Source of the DNA: Sulfurospirillum oryzae
Lineage (GTDB): Bacteria > Campylobacterota > Campylobacteria > Campylobacterales > Sulfurospirillaceae
Reading direction: 5' to 3'
Length of the DNA stretch: 64,000 bases
Assembly (NCBI RefSeq): GCF_025770725.1
Contig: NZ_JANZKZ010000001.1
Location: forward strand, 620,001-684,000
Positions 52,157-62,198 of the stretch are shown here, one piece after another. Position 1 is the stretch's first letter. The number at the start of each line of letters is the position of its first letter. Made by a program: the position numbers and the translations under genes. The notes beneath the pieces are model-generated. The model was given only the letters and a program-made list of their open reading frames with translations, made no database searches and had not been told where the DNA came from.

Positions 52157-52786
52157 CTATTCTTCCATCGCCATCATTAAAAAGCCTGTAAAGGCAGCAT
52201 TGTCATCGTGGCTTATCTTTTCTCCAACGTTTGCTTTCATCTCTTCTAAAACTTTTTTATACTTCACGTAAAATTCATAACTCGGTTTTGGCTTATAGAC
52301 TAAACCTTCTATCTCAAAAAAAGCGATGATATTTTTGGTGGTTGTAGGCTTGATAAAAAACTCTTTATCTCTGTAAAAATAATAAGGAATGAGCGTTACG
52401 ATAGGCCATTTTGCCAAACTATAAAAAGAGAGCACTTCAACCATTGTTTCAAATCCCTCTTTTTGATCGCCATAAAGCATTTCATACAGACCAATGCAGA
52501 GCATATCTCTTCGCTCCATACGCATGGACTTGACCATATCTCTTACCTTTGGTTTTTCAAAGAGTGAAATGAGGGTTGACTTTGAGGCGATTTTGGCGAA
52601 GTTTTCGCAGATGAGTTCAGGCTGTGAGAAATTCTCTTTGGCAAACATTTCACGGACTTGTTCACCAATTTTTGCGGTATTGTGCCTTTTGATGATCGGT
52701 TGAAGCCCTACATCTTCAACACCTTGTGGGTAAAGTTCTAAAAAATAGGCTTCCGCCTCTTGGAGTTTTTTTAGATTCATAATCAC
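52157..52786 (-). CDS. Hypothetical protein, cytosolic and helical
   Basis: 209 aa from a GTG at 52786 (GAGGA upstream), or 207 aa from the ATG at 52780. Mostly helical, rich in charged and aromatic residues; features include MRMERRDMLCIGLYEML, FYSLAKWPIVTLIPYYFYRD and FYVKYKKVLEEMKA. No signal peptide or clear catalytic motif; I do not recognise the family. It lies 24 bases after the TetR-type gene on the same strand and may be co-transcribed with it, hence may be part of that regulon. Confidence 0.7.
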   Translation of the reverse strand: MIMNLKKLQEAEAYFLELYPQGVEDVGLQPIIKRHNTAKIGEQVREMFAKENFSQPELICENFAKIASKSTLISLFEKPKVRDMVKSMRMERRDMLCIGLYEMLYGDQKEGFETMVEVLSFYSLAKWPIVTLIPYYFYRDKEFFIKPTTTKNIIAFFEIEGLVYKPKPSYEFYVKYKKVLEEMKANVGEKISHDDNAAFTGFLMMAMEE

Positions 52787-52810
52787 TATGTCCTCACTTT
52801 TTCATATACG

Positions 52811-53434
52811 TTATTCACTTAAAAGATTTTTACCTTTTTGCGATAAGAATGGATAAATTTGTAACTCAAAAAGTATCTCTTTTGTCTCACGGATAGACTC
52901 CTTTGAGATAACATCATACGTCGATGTAAACACTTGCCAATAAGCCGATATAAACCAATTAAGTTTAGCTCGCTTGTGTATCTGCTCTTTGGGGATAGGC
53001 TCAAGGATCTCTTCATCAATTAAAAATTTTAGAAGCAATTCTATTTGTTCAACTCTTATAGCTTGATTTTTTGCGAACATTGTTTTTAATTCAGGATCTA
53101 TTGCCATCAGCAAAGCCGAATCTCTCATCAAAAACCGATACTCCCAAAACAGCTCACCGTATCTATCAAACATGCTATCCAACTCTTTTAAGGGATTTTG
53201 AGCGCTTAGTATTTGCTCAAAACTATTGAAAGATTCAAATGTAACTGACATATCATGGTAAATATCTCGTATGATTGCTTCTTTATTTTTGTAGTGATAG
53301 TAAAGGTTTCCAGGAGATATTCCGAGCTTTTTAGCAATATGATTTGTACTTACAGACAATGAATCACTCTCATTACAGAGAAAAAGCGTTGTTGTTTTTA
53401 TTTTTTCTTTTGTAAGCGATACATTTTTTTTCAT
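52811..53434 (-). CDS. TetR-family transcriptional regulator
   Basis: 207 aa. N-terminal helix-turn-helix (about 10-55): LSVSTNHIAKKLGISPGNLYYHYKNKEAIIRDIY, the TetR signature. The C-terminal ligand domain has no recognisable match. It is transcribed away from a DinB-like gene, with a 24-base perfect palindrome between, so it probably represses itself and that neighbour. Ligand unknown. Confidence 0.92.
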   Translation of the reverse strand: MKKNVSLTKEKIKTTTLFLCNESDSLSVSTNHIAKKLGISPGNLYYHYKNKEAIIRDIYHDMSVTFESFNSFEQILSAQNPLKELDSMFDRYGELFWEYRFLMRDSALLMAIDPELKTMFAKNQAIRVEQIELLLKFLIDEEILEPIPKEQIHKRAKLNWFISAYWQVFTSTYDVISKESIRETKEILFELQIYPFLSQKGKNLLSE

Positions 53435-53455
53435 GAGAGTATTATAACACTTTAG

Positions 53456-53461
53456 AGTATA
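53456..53461 (-). promoter_or_regulatory. Putative -10 box of the tetR-type gene
   Basis: TATACT on the minus strand, 22 bases from the ATG at 53434, and directly beside the palindrome. Confidence 0.4.
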
Positions 53462-53467
53462 AACACT

Positions 53468-53491
53468 AAATTAGAGTAATTACTCTAATTT
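53468..53491. promoter_or_regulatory. Putative operator: 24-base perfect palindrome
   Basis: AAATTAGAGTAA followed by its exact reverse complement. A half-matching copy, TTTAG-N10-CTAAA, sits next to it at 53451-53470. Location between a divergent TetR gene and a DinB-like gene suggests the TetR operator. Confidence 0.75.
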
Positions 53492-53547
53492 TAAGCTTTA
53501 TTAAATAAACATTGGCATAGAATTTTCTAAACTAAAAAGGATATGAG

Positions 53548-54114
53548 ATGAAATTAAAAGAACCTGGATGTGGACTACCCTTACATGAAAAGTTCTTCAT
53601 AAAAACCTTTTTAGTGCCAAGCGTGAAGTTTGTATTTACATGGGAATTTGCCTTAAAATGTTTCAACCAAGAAGTTAAGAAGATAGAAACCATTGTCCGT
53701 CACATTCAAAAAGACGATCTTCAAAAAAGAGTTTTAATAGACAGAATTTTCGGTATAGAAGATAACAGCAGAGACTTCTCGGTCAATATGGTGTTAGAAC
53801 ACCTTGTCATTGTCGGTAATGGCATTATCGACCTCATCCAGACGCTCACAAACGAAGAAGAATTCACACAAGAGATTACCATAGCAGGCGTTAAACCTCA
53901 TGCAAATAGCGCCGATACACTTGAAGTATTTTTAACTTTGGTCGAAACATACAACGCTTTTATAAAGTCTCTACCGAAAAAGAAATCTGTTATGACAAAA
54001 AAACATCCATGGTTTGTCGAATTTAACAATCTTGAATGGAGTGCTTTTATGTTCATTCATACGTGGGTACACAGAAGACAGATAGAATCCATTTATCATG
54101 TTCTAAAAGTTTGA
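53548..54114 (+). CDS. DinB-like four-helix protein
   Basis: 188 aa. Long helices and histidines placed as in DinB/YfiT metal-binding bundles: NMVLEHLVIVGN and HTWVHRRQIESI (three His). Such proteins often bind divalent metal and include thiol S-transferases, but activity cannot be assigned. AAAGGAT lies upstream. The divergent TetR regulator with an operator between suggests inducible expression. Confidence 0.65.
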   Translation: MKLKEPGCGLPLHEKFFIKTFLVPSVKFVFTWEFALKCFNQEVKKIETIVRHIQKDDLQKRVLIDRIFGIEDNSRDFSVNMVLEHLVIVGNGIIDLIQTLTNEEEFTQEITIAGVKPHANSADTLEVFLTLVETYNAFIKSLPKKKSVMTKKHPWFVEFNNLEWSAFMFIHTWVHRRQIESIYHVLKV

Positions 54115-54125
54115 GCTAAACTTCA

Positions 54126-54137
54126 TTTACATGTAAA
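54126..54137. repeat. Intergenic copy of the iterated palindrome
   Basis: ATTTACATGTAAAT (14-base palindrome counting flanks) in the 30-base gap between convergent genes; another copy at 54214-54225 is 88 bases away in the next gene. Confidence 0.85.
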
Positions 54138-54144
54138 TTAAACC

Positions 54145-54585
54145 TTACCGTAGTTTCCTCATTTTTCTTTTTCCAAGTCTGTAAATAGATGAAGGTTTAT
54201 CTTCAAAAAAACCTTTACATGTAAAGAGTATGACATCGGCTTTCTCTTGGGCATAAATTTCATCAAAGCCCTTTCCGCTAGGATTGGACGAAGTCGAGTA
54301 ACTCCATTTTAATTTCTTCAAAAACTGCAAATGCTCTTTGTCTTTCACCACGCGAATAGCAAGACCACACGGATAGGCAAAGGTTGTTTTAGAAGCTCGT
54401 CTGACACGATTTTTATGCTCTTTGGAAACTCGGGTAAAGCTACGAAGCGTTTGAAGAGAATCGACACTGATAAGAAACGATTTACCACTTGGGCGATTTT
54501 TGATGCGGGAGAGTGCATCTGTATTTTGGGAGAGAAACCCCGCCGTTGTCTCTGTTTGTGCTAGATAAACAAGGTCGGGGTTCAT
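54145..54585 (-). CDS. Short Sua5/YrdC/YciO-type protein
   Basis: 146 aa, shorter than TsaC (about 190). YrdC-like features: KNRPSGKSFLISVDS, RRASKTTFAYP, GLAIRVVKDKEHLQFL and STSSNPSGK (compare STSANLSG). TsaC/YrdC makes threonylcarbamoyl-AMP for tRNA t6A. The truncated form is probably the lineage TsaC or a paralogue; essential residues cannot be verified by eye. It starts 6 bases after the carB stop. The palindrome at 54214 is read FTCK. Confidence 0.7.
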   Translation of the reverse strand: MNPDLVYLAQTETTAGFLSQNTDALSRIKNRPSGKSFLISVDSLQTLRSFTRVSKEHKNRVRRASKTTFAYPCGLAIRVVKDKEHLQFLKKLKWSYSTSSNPSGKGFDEIYAQEKADVILFTCKGFFEDKPSSIYRLGKRKMRKLR

Positions 54586-54591
54586 GGTCTT

Positions 54592-57500
54592 TTAGTTTAG
54601 ATAGTCTTGTAAAGCACGTGGTTCAAGCGCGCTTTTGTCTTGAATGTACTCTATCGCTGTGGTTGCTGCAGCTGCTGCTGCAACAGTGGTAAAATATGGG
54701 ATTTTAAAGCGTAATACCGCTTGGCGAATTTTCTTCGCATCGTCTTTGCTTGATTTTGCATCGCTGGTATTAATCACAAGGGCGATGTCACCATTTTTGA
54801 GTTTATCTTCGATGTTTGGGCGACCTTCAGAGATTTTATAGACAAACTCTGCGTTCACGCCTGCATCGCAAAGTGCTTTATGCGTGCCACCCGTTGCAAT
54901 GACTTTAAAGCCAAGTGCTTCAAATTTCGTTCCGATCTCTTTTGCAAAGGATTTGTCGATGTCCACTAAAGAGATAAAGACAGAACCGCTTTTTGGAAGC
55001 ACGTTAGCTGAAGCGATTTGGCTTTTTGCAAACGAAGCTGGGAAGTTTTTGCTAATGCCCATAACTTCGCCCGTTGACTTCATCTCAGGTCCTAAGATAA
55101 GGTCTGCACCTTGAAGTTTATTAAATGGAAAGACCGCTTCTTTAACTGCAACATGGTCAAATTTCTTAGGTTTCAAGATGCCATTGCCCTCGCGAACAAC
55201 GTCAAATTTATCATAAAAAGCAAGCGCTTCTCTGAGGTTTCCTTGGAACATAACGCGTGTTGCAATTTTTGCCATTGGCATACCTGTCGCTTTACTCACA
55301 AATGGAACGGTACGACTTGCACGTGGATTGACTTCGATCATATAGACATCGTCTTGATAAATGGCATATTGAATATTCATCAAACCAACAACACCAAGAT
55401 TAAGAGCAATTTGTTTGGTTTGGGATTCTATTTTGGTAAGAATAGCATCGCTAAGGCTGATAGAAGGCAGAGAACATGCGCTGTCACCGCTGTGAATACC
55501 CGCTTCTTCAATGTGTTGCATAATACCACCGATGTAAACCTCTTTACCATCACAAATCGCATCAACGTCGACTTCGATCGCACGATCAAGGAATTGATCG
55601 ATCAGTACAGGTGAGTTATGGCTTACACTTACCGCTTCGTTCATATAAGTACGTAGTTCACTCTCATTATAAACGATACGCATAGCCCTTCCACCCAAAA
55701 CATAACTTGGGCGCACAAGCACAGGATAACCGATCTCTTTTGCTTTTTCGATTGCTTCTTCTTCGCTTGTTGCAGTTGCATTGTTTGGCTGTTTGATGTT
55801 GTTTTCAGTAATAAATTGTGAAAATTTCTCTCTATCTTCAGCCATATCGATCACGCGTGCCGTTGTACCGATGATTTTTGCTCCAATAACCGTCAAGCGT
55901 TTAGCAAGTTTGAGCGGTGTTTGTCCACCGAAATGAACGATAATACCATCTGGCTGTTCTTTTTCAACAACGCTTCTAACGTGTTCAAAATCAATCGGCT
56001 CAAAATAGAGAATGTCGCTGGTATCGTAGTCGGTTGAGACCGTTTCTGGGTTACAGTTGTACATAATCGTTTTAACACCCATGTCATTAAGTGCATACGC
56101 TGCATGAACACAACAGTAGTCAAACTCAATACCTTGACCAATACGGTTAGGACCACCGCCGATGATCATGACTTTTTTCTGTTTATCCTCAATTTTTGCA
56201 GTTGCAGGAAGTTTAGTGACATTGGTTGTTGAGTAAAGATATGGGGTAAGTGCTTTAAACTCCGCCGCACAGGTATCGACTTCATTGTATTCAAAGTCAA
56301 TGTTTAGTTTGTTGCGTGCAAAATAAATATCATTGGTTGTAAGTTCTAAGTTGTCTTCTTGGTTGATGAGTTTTGCGATCATCTTGTCAGAGAAGCCCAT
56401 TGTTTTAGCTTGGCGTAATAGTTTTTCATCGTTGAGAATAAACATATCGATTTTCTTCTCAAAATCAATGATCTCTTTGATTTGATTTAAGAACCATGGA
56501 TCAATTTTACTCAGCGCAAAAACGTCTTCAACGCTATAACCTCTGCGGAAAGCTTCACCGACATAAAGCGCTCTATCACAGTTTGGTCTGCGGATTTCAT
56601 GTTTGAGTTTTTCGTCATCCGCTTTAATCGCATCAAATCCACTAAGTCCCGTTTCAAGTGAGCAGAGTGCTTTTTGGAATGACTCTTTAAAGGTTCGACC
56701 AATCGCCATAACTTCACCCACACTTTTCATTGAAGTGGTAAGTGTCGAATCAGCCAATGGGAATTTTTCAAAGGTAAAACGAGGAATTTTAGTCACAATG
56801 TAGTCAATGACTGGCTCAAAACTTGCCGCCGTTCCTGTAATGTCGTTTTTAATCTCATCAAGTGTAAAGCCAACCGCTAAAAGCGTTGCAACTTTTGCGA
56901 TAGGATAACCTGTCGCTTTTGAAGCAAGTGCAGAACTACGGCTTACACGTGGGTTCATCTCGATAACAGTCATACGACCTGTAGTAGGGCAGATTGAGAA
57001 TTGTACGTTACTACCGCCCGTATCGACACCAATTTCACGAAGAATCGCAAAAGAGGCATTTCGCATACGTTGGTACTCTTTATCGGTCAATGTCAAAGCG
57101 GGGGCGATGGTAATACTATCTCCCGTATGAACACCCATCGGATCAAAGTTTTCGATAGAACAGACAATGATACAGTTATCGGCATGATCACGGATAACTT
57201 CCATCTCGTACTCTTTCCAACCAAGCAGTGACTCTTCAATCAAAATCTCATTAATTGGACTCGCATCAAGACCTGCCATTGCAAGCTCTTTAAATTCATC
57301 AATGTTATACGCAACACCACTACCGCCACCTGCTAGAGTATAGGATGCTCTAATAATTAAAGGAAAACCAATTTTTTCTGCGGCAGCATAAGCCTCTTCT
57401 AAATTATACGCATAAGCACTAATAGGTAAATCCATACCAATTTTGATCATCGCCTCTTTGAAGGCTTGTCTATCTTCACCTTTTTTAATCGCTTCTGGAT

Positions 57501-57849
57501 TGGCACCTAGAAATATAATATCTTTAAGCATTCCTTGTTCGTGCATCGTCATAGCAACATTGAGTGCTGTTTGTCCTCCCATGGTTGGCAGAACTGCATC
57601 AACGCCTTCTTTCTCAATAATGCGCGCAATCACTTCAGGAGTAATCGGTTCAATATACGTACGATCTGCAAATTCAGGGTCTGTCATAATGGTTGCTGGA
57701 TTGGAGTTAACAAGTACAACTCTGTATCCGAGCTCTTTTAAAGTTTTTGCTGCTTGCGTTCCTGAATAGTCAAATTCACATGCCTGTCCGATAACAATAG
57801 GACCTGATCCGATTAATAATATGGTTTTAATGTCTTGACGTTTTGGCAT
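54592..57849 (-). CDS. carB: Carbamoyl-phosphate synthase large subunit
   Basis: 1085 aa, full length. Two ATP-grasp halves: the first with [34 protein letters not shown] and [19 protein letters not shown]; the second with [33 protein letters not shown] and [16 protein letters not shown]. The C-terminal MGS-like domain (from about 940) binds effectors. Makes carbamoyl phosphate for pyrimidines and arginine. The carA subunit is elsewhere. None of the iterated palindromes is present in this 3.3-kb gene. Confidence 0.98.
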   Translation of the reverse strand: MPKRQDIKTILLIGSGPIVIGQACEFDYSGTQAAKTLKELGYRVVLVNSNPATIMTDPEFADRTYIEPITPEVIARIIEKEGVDAVLPTMGGQTALNVAMTMHEQGMLKDIIFLGANPEAIKKGEDRQAFKEAMIKIGMDLPISAYAYNLEEAYAAAEKIGFPLIIRASYTLAGGGSGVAYNIDEFKELAMAGLDASPINEILIEESLLGWKEYEMEVIRDHADNCIIVCSIENFDPMGVHTGDSITIAPALTLTDKEYQRMRNASFAILREIGVDTGGSNVQFSICPTTGRMTVIEMNPRVSRSSALASKATGYPIAKVATLLAVGFTLDEIKNDITGTAASFEPVIDYIVTKIPRFTFEKFPLADSTLTTSMKSVGEVMAIGRTFKESFQKALCSLETGLSGFDAIKADDEKLKHEIRRPNCDRALYVGEAFRRGYSVEDVFALSKIDPWFLNQIKEIIDFEKKIDMFILNDEKLLRQAKTMGFSDKMIAKLINQEDNLELTTNDIYFARNKLNIDFEYNEVDTCAAEFKALTPYLYSTTNVTKLPATAKIEDKQKKVMIIGGGPNRIGQGIEFDYCCVHAAYALNDMGVKTIMYNCNPETVSTDYDTSDILYFEPIDFEHVRSVVEKEQPDGIIVHFGGQTPLKLAKRLTVIGAKIIGTTARVIDMAEDREKFSQFITENNIKQPNNATATSEEEAIEKAKEIGYPVLVRPSYVLGGRAMRIVYNESELRTYMNEAVSVSHNSPVLIDQFLDRAIEVDVDAICDGKEVYIGGIMQHIEEAGIHSGDSACSLPSISLSDAILTKIESQTKQIALNLGVVGLMNIQYAIYQDDVYMIEVNPRASRTVPFVSKATGMPMAKIATRVMFQGNLREALAFYDKFDVVREGNGILKPKKFDHVAVKEAVFPFNKLQGADLILGPEMKSTGEVMGISKNFPASFAKSQIASANVLPKSGSVFISLVDIDKSFAKEIGTKFEALGFKVIATGGTHKALCDAGVNAEFVYKISEGRPNIEDKLKNGDIALVINTSDAKSSKDDAKKIRQAVLRFKIPYFTTVAAAAAATTAIEYIQDKSALEPRALQDYLN

Positions 57850-57878
57850 CTTTTTCCTTTATTCTACTTGTAGTATTC

Positions 57879-57906
57879 AATCCAATGCCTCTGAGGCGCT
57901 GGATTC
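57879..57906. terminator. Hairpin between mreC and carB
   Basis: AATCCAATGCCTC and GAGGCGCTGGATT pair with two mismatches around one T, 5 bases past the mreC stop. Little T-run, so partial termination or an RNA-stability hairpin is equally likely. Confidence 0.45.
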
Positions 57907-57910
57907 AAAA

Positions 57911-58657
57911 CTAATTTTGCACAATCACGTGCATATAAGAAGGTACATGCGATGTTGCATAGGGTTTAACAACAACCGTTTTAGAGGACTCTTCTTCGAT
58001 CACTTCAGTGACAATACCGACTTTAATGCCTTCAAAAAATATGCCATCAAGCCCACTAGTAATGACTTCATCACCTACTTGAGGTTGAAGCCATTGAGAG
58101 ATATATTTGACTAAAACTTCTTTACGATTGCCTTGGGCAACGCCTTGCATTTTTTGGTTACCTATATAAACTGCGAAAATGGATTTTGGATCACTTAGAA
58201 GCAAGCCTTGTGGGTGACCATCGTTTGAGACAACAATGCCTGCAGCAGAACCCTGTTGCAATAAGCCATAAATTTTACTTTGATTAAACTCATCAAACTT
58301 CAACCACACTTTGCCATAGTCGTTAAGATTAGTGTAACCTATGGTTTGAACCATCTTCACACTCGGATAATAACTTGTACTATTGTGTTCTTTAAGCAAG
58401 TCACTCAGTTTGCTTGCAAAAGCAATAGAGAGAACTGCTGATTTTTGTAACGCTTGATTTTCGGCACGTAATCGCTGAATCTCTTCTTGTTGAGAAAGAT
58501 GCTCATTGATCTTAGCTTCGACTTGCATTTTCATATCAACATAGGAGGCAAGAACTTTCGTGTTGATGCCTCCTATGATATGCCTCGCCTCTGTGCTGTA
58601 CCGAAACGATACAAACACAAAAATGCTTAGCAAAACAATGATTTTAAATTTACTCAT
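57911..58657 (-). CDS. mreC: Rod shape-determining protein MreC
   Basis: 248 aa from the ATG at 58657, which overlaps the mreB stop (ATGAGTAA). One N-terminal membrane anchor (about 4-21), a coiled coil (about 40-75) and the periplasmic beta-barrel domain (GYTNLNDYGKVWLKFDEF, GDEVITSGLDGIFFEGIKVG). Links MreB to wall synthesis enzymes. mreD is not adjacent. Confidence 0.93.
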   Translation of the reverse strand: MSKFKIIVLLSIFVFVSFRYSTEARHIIGGINTKVLASYVDMKMQVEAKINEHLSQQEEIQRLRAENQALQKSAVLSIAFASKLSDLLKEHNSTSYYPSVKMVQTIGYTNLNDYGKVWLKFDEFNQSKIYGLLQQGSAAGIVVSNDGHPQGLLLSDPKSIFAVYIGNQKMQGVAQGNRKEVLVKYISQWLQPQVGDEVITSGLDGIFFEGIKVGIVTEVIEEESSKTVVVKPYATSHVPSYMHVIVQN

Positions 58658-59684
58658 TCGACAATTGTTGTAAAAGTTCAATCTCTTCGAGTGCTTTACC
58701 TGTACCTTTTGCAACAGCAAGAAGTGGCTCATCTGCGACAAAAACAGGCAACTTGACGATATCTGAGAGATATTTATCGAAGCCTCGAATCAAAGCTCCA
58801 CCGCCCGTTAAAACAACACCGTTTTCTACGATGTCACCGGCAAGATCAGGAGGCATAACTTCAAGCACGTCTTTAAGGGCATCAGCAATCTCTTTCAAAG
58901 GTTCTTTAATCGCATCTCTAACATCTTCACTGGTCAGTTCAATACGACTCAAAAGCCCACTGACCTGATCTCTTCCTTTAACCATCATTGAGATAGGTTC
59001 ATCCATAGGAACAGCTGTACCAATCGCGATTTTAATCTCTTCACCGGTTCGCTCACCAATAAGAAGGTTGTATTTTTTCTTAACATAATCAACAATGGCA
59101 AGGTCTATTTTATCGCCCGCAACACGAATTGATTTACTGATAACTAAACCACCGAGTGAAACAACGCCGATTTCAGTGGTACCACCACCAATATCAACCA
59201 CTAAACTTCCTTGTGGTTCACGTACAGGAAGTCCTGCACCAATCGCTGCTGCCATAGGCTCTTCGATCAAGAAAACTTCACGCGCACCCGCACTCATTGC
59301 AGATTCACGTACCGCTTTGCGCTCAACTTGCGTCAAACCGTACGGTACACAGATGATAATACGAGGACGTAAAAAACTTTTTCTTCTGTGTGCTTTCTCA
59401 ATAAAGTAACGAATCATCTTTTCAGTCATATCAAAATCAGCAATAACGCCATCACGCATTGGGCGAATGGCTTCAATATCACCTGGTGTTTTACCCACCA
59501 TGTTTTTTGCCTCTTTACCTACCGCTAGAATATTTTGCTTTCCATAACGGTTACGTTGTACAGCGACAACAGAAGGCTCATTGATAATAATACCTTTACC
59601 TTTGACCAATACCAATGTATTGGCTGTTCCTAGGTCAATACTCATATCACTTGAGAAAAATCCTATTATCTTATCCAAAATCAT
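58650..59684 (-). CDS. mreB: Rod shape-determining protein MreB
   Basis: 344 aa actin homologue. SIDLGTANTLV, VCVPYGLT, LIEEPMAAAIGAGLP, VVDIGGGTTEIGVVSLGG and VLTGGGALIRGFD. Directs lateral wall growth. Lies 15 bases after clpX. Confidence 0.98.
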   Translation of the reverse strand: MILDKIIGFFSSDMSIDLGTANTLVLVKGKGIIINEPSVVAVQRNRYGKQNILAVGKEAKNMVGKTPGDIEAIRPMRDGVIADFDMTEKMIRYFIEKAHRRKSFLRPRIIICVPYGLTQVERKAVRESAMSAGAREVFLIEEPMAAAIGAGLPVREPQGSLVVDIGGGTTEIGVVSLGGLVISKSIRVAGDKIDLAIVDYVKKKYNLLIGERTGEEIKIAIGTAVPMDEPISMMVKGRDQVSGLLSRIELTSEDVRDAIKEPLKEIADALKDVLEVMPPDLAGDIVENGVVLTGGGALIRGFDKYLSDIVKLPVFVADEPLLAVAKGTGKALEEIELLQQLSNE

Positions 59685-59699
59685 TTCTTCAATCCTTTT

Positions 59700-60932
59700 T
59701 TACGCACTTTTTTTATCTTTTTTGATATAAAGCGGCTTTTCACCTTTTGTAACTACATCTTTGGTAATCATCACTTCATAACCACCTAATTCTGGAAGTT
59801 CATACATTACATCAACCATAATGTCTTCCATGATACTTCGAAGACCCCTCGCTCCTGTTTTACGCTTAATCGCAAGTTCAGCCACAGAATCTAAAGCCTC
59901 TTTTTCAAACGAAAGCTCTACATTATCAATTGCAAAAAGTTTTTTGTACTGTTTGTAAATCGCATTTTTAGGCTCTGTCAAAATACGTACCATATCTGCT
60001 TGTGTAATAGGAGAGAGCTTTGCGGTTACATGTAAACGTCCAATGAGTTCTGGAATCAAACCGTAATGCACTAAATCATCAGGTTCTACCAAATCAAAAA
60101 GTCCTTCATCTTGGCTTTTTGTACGTTTTTCTTGCTCAAAGCCTAAAACATTTTTACCAATACGTCGTTTAATGATCTCTTCTAATCCATCAAATGCACC
60201 GGCACAAACAAATAAGATATTTGTGGTATCAATTTGAATAAAATCTTGGTTAGGGTGTTTACGTCCGCCTTTTGGTGGGATATTAACTACACTACCCTCA
60301 ATAATTTTTAACAATGCTTGTTGAACACCTTCACCTGAAACATCTCTGGTGATAGAGCGGTTTTCACTCATGCGCGCAATTTTGTCGATTTCATCAATAA
60401 ACACAATACCTTGCTCTGCTTTTTTAATATCGCCATTGGCACATTGAAGAAGCTTTGTAAGAATATTTTCAACATCTTCGCCCACATAACCCGCTTCGGT
60501 TAAACTGGTTGCGTCTGAAATCGCAATAGGCACATCCAAGAAGCGTGCTAAGGTTTGTGCCATTAACGTTTTACCGCTACCTGTTGGTCCAATGAGTAGA
60601 ATATTGGATTTAGAAATTTCGGTATCGTCGGCAATGGTACTTTGCTTGAAAATTCTTTTATAGTGGTTATAAACACCCACCGAAAAAATCTTTTTGGCTT
60701 GGTCTTGTCCAATGACAAAATCATCGAGCACTTTTTTCAACTCTTTTGGAGCTAAAAGCTCTTGGTTAAATGGCTCTTCGTTACTGCTCATCGAAGGCTC
60801 TGGGATTTCTCCAAAAAAGATTTTATGGGCGGAGATAACACAATGCTCGCAGATGAAAACATCATCGCCTGCGATCAAACGCGTGTCATTACTCTCTTTC
60901 GTGCCACAAAAACTACACTCTCTATTGACCAT
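59700..60932 (-). CDS. clpX: ATP-dependent Clp protease ATP-binding subunit ClpX
   Basis: 410 aa from the ATG at 60932, where the zinc-binding N-domain starts ([10 protein letters not shown], then ICEHC); the longer frame runs into lpxA. Walker A GPTGSGKT, pore loop GYVG, Walker [11 protein letters not shown], and VLGF at the place of the ClpP-contacting IGF loop. Unfolds proteins for ClpP. It overlaps lpxA by 11 bases. Palindrome at 60026 encodes [10 protein letters not shown]. Confidence 0.97.
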   Translation of the reverse strand: MVNRECSFCGTKESNDTRLIAGDDVFICEHCVISAHKIFFGEIPEPSMSSNEEPFNQELLAPKELKKVLDDFVIGQDQAKKIFSVGVYNHYKRIFKQSTIADDTEISKSNILLIGPTGSGKTLMAQTLARFLDVPIAISDATSLTEAGYVGEDVENILTKLLQCANGDIKKAEQGIVFIDEIDKIARMSENRSITRDVSGEGVQQALLKIIEGSVVNIPPKGGRKHPNQDFIQIDTTNILFVCAGAFDGLEEIIKRRIGKNVLGFEQEKRTKSQDEGLFDLVEPDDLVHYGLIPELIGRLHVTAKLSPITQADMVRILTEPKNAIYKQYKKLFAIDNVELSFEKEALDSVAELAIKRKTGARGLRSIMEDIMVDVMYELPELGGYEVMITKDVVTKGEKPLYIKKDKKSA

Positions 60933-61716
60933 TATTTTTCCTCTCAAATGGAATGCCTCGTGTGGATTCCATAATAAAATTGCACATTTGCAATACTTTC
61001 TCGTTTGTTTCACTCTCCAACAATTTAGCCGCTGTCTCTTTAATAGGATTTTCGCTTCTAAAAAGTTGTTTGTAAGCACTTTGAATCGCAGTGATGTCAT
61101 CTCGTTCAAAACGACGTTTCAAACCAACACTGTTAAGTCCTCGAACAACCGCGCGATTTCCTTCCGCTAAACAAAAATGCGGAATATCTTGGCTCACGGC
61201 ACTCGCGCCACCAATCATAACACCTTCTCCAATATGAACAAACTGATGAATCGGCGTCATTCCTCCAATAACCGTAAATGAACCTACGTGTACGTGACCT
61301 GCGAGTGTTGCATTATTTGCCATAATGACATTATTGCCAACTTGACAGTCATGTGCAATGTGGCAATAGATCATAATAAAACAGTTATTGCCAATTCTTG
61401 TCACGCCACCACCTTTTTTGGTTCCGGCGTTAATCGTTACAAATTCACGAATCATGACGTTACGACCTATCTCGACGCGCACATCATCCTCAGGTTTATA
61501 ACCTGTATCTTGTGGAGGCATACCAATAACGGCATAAGGACAAATCTTAGTATCTTCTCCGACTTTGGTCACGCCGTAAATTTGCGCTCCTTGCATCACC
61601 TCAACACCACTTTTGAGTGTGGTATCTTTAGATACAAACGCATAAGCACCGATTTTTACATCGTCTGCTAAACTCGCTCCCTCTTCAACAATGGCGGTTG
61701 GGTGAATATTTGGCAT
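60922..61716 (-). CDS. lpxA: UDP-N-acetylglucosamine acyltransferase LpxA
   Basis: 264 aa from the ATG at 61716 ([15 protein letters not shown]), one base past the fabZ stop. Left-handed beta-helix hexapeptides through about residue 190 ([27 protein letters not shown] with catalytic His), then a helical C-terminus. First lipid A step. fabZ-lpxA linkage is standard. Confidence 0.97.
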   Translation of the reverse strand: MPNIHPTAIVEEGASLADDVKIGAYAFVSKDTTLKSGVEVMQGAQIYGVTKVGEDTKICPYAVIGMPPQDTGYKPEDDVRVEIGRNVMIREFVTINAGTKKGGGVTRIGNNCFIMIYCHIAHDCQVGNNVIMANNATLAGHVHVGSFTVIGGMTPIHQFVHIGEGVMIGGASAVSQDIPHFCLAEGNRAVVRGLNSVGLKRRFERDDITAIQSAYKQLFRSENPIKETAAKLLESETNEKVLQMCNFIMESTRGIPFERKNNGQ

Positions 61717-61717
61717 G

Positions 61718-62167
61718 TTATTTGTCCACAATCATGGCTTTAAGTTCTGCTTCGGCGACTAACTTGTCGTCAACATAAGCTTTCGCATCTAAAACCCAGA
61801 TATTGCCTCTGTGCTTTAGAACATTTAGTTTATACACTAACTGATCTCCTGGCTTTACAGGACTTCTAAATTTGGCGTTATCGATACTCATAAAATAGAC
61901 TACTTTCTCTTTTGTATCTTCTTGCGTCTCTTCATCCATACTTTTAAATGCAAGCACACCACCGGCTTGTGCCATACCCTCAATGATCATAACACCAGGG
62001 TAAATTGGATGATCAGGAAAATGCCCTTGAAAAATTTGCTCACCAATCGTAATATTTTTAAACCCTTCAATAGACTCACCTGGAACAAGTGCTGTTATTC
62101 TATCGACCAGCAAAAAAGGAAAGCGATGGGGAAGTATTTTTTGAATCTCTACAACATCAATTAACAT
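61718..62167 (-). CDS. fabZ: 3-hydroxyacyl-ACP dehydratase FabZ
   Basis: 149 aa. [10 protein letters not shown] and [23 protein letters not shown] contain the hot-dog fold catalytic His and Glu. Dehydrates beta-hydroxyacyl-ACP; competes with LpxA for substrate, which is encoded next. Confidence 0.97.
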   Translation of the reverse strand: MLIDVVEIQKILPHRFPFLLVDRITALVPGESIEGFKNITIGEQIFQGHFPDHPIYPGVMIIEGMAQAGGVLAFKSMDEETQEDTKEKVVYFMSIDNAKFRSPVKPGDQLVYKLNVLKHRGNIWVLDAKAYVDDKLVAEAELKAMIVDK

Positions 62168-62198
62168 CTTTGAAACCTTCTAACAAAATTCTAATATT

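Noticed and set aside
52095-52181. Possible 28-codon ORF with GGAG upstream
   Set aside because: Overlaps the end of the minus-strand hypothetical gene and includes an iterated palindrome; too short to support.
55111-55614. 167-codon open frame on the plus strand
   Set aside because: Shadow of carB; Cys/Phe/Asn-rich with no family match.
60694-61170. 158-codon open frame on the plus strand
   Set aside because: Antisense to clpX and lpxA, both unequivocal.
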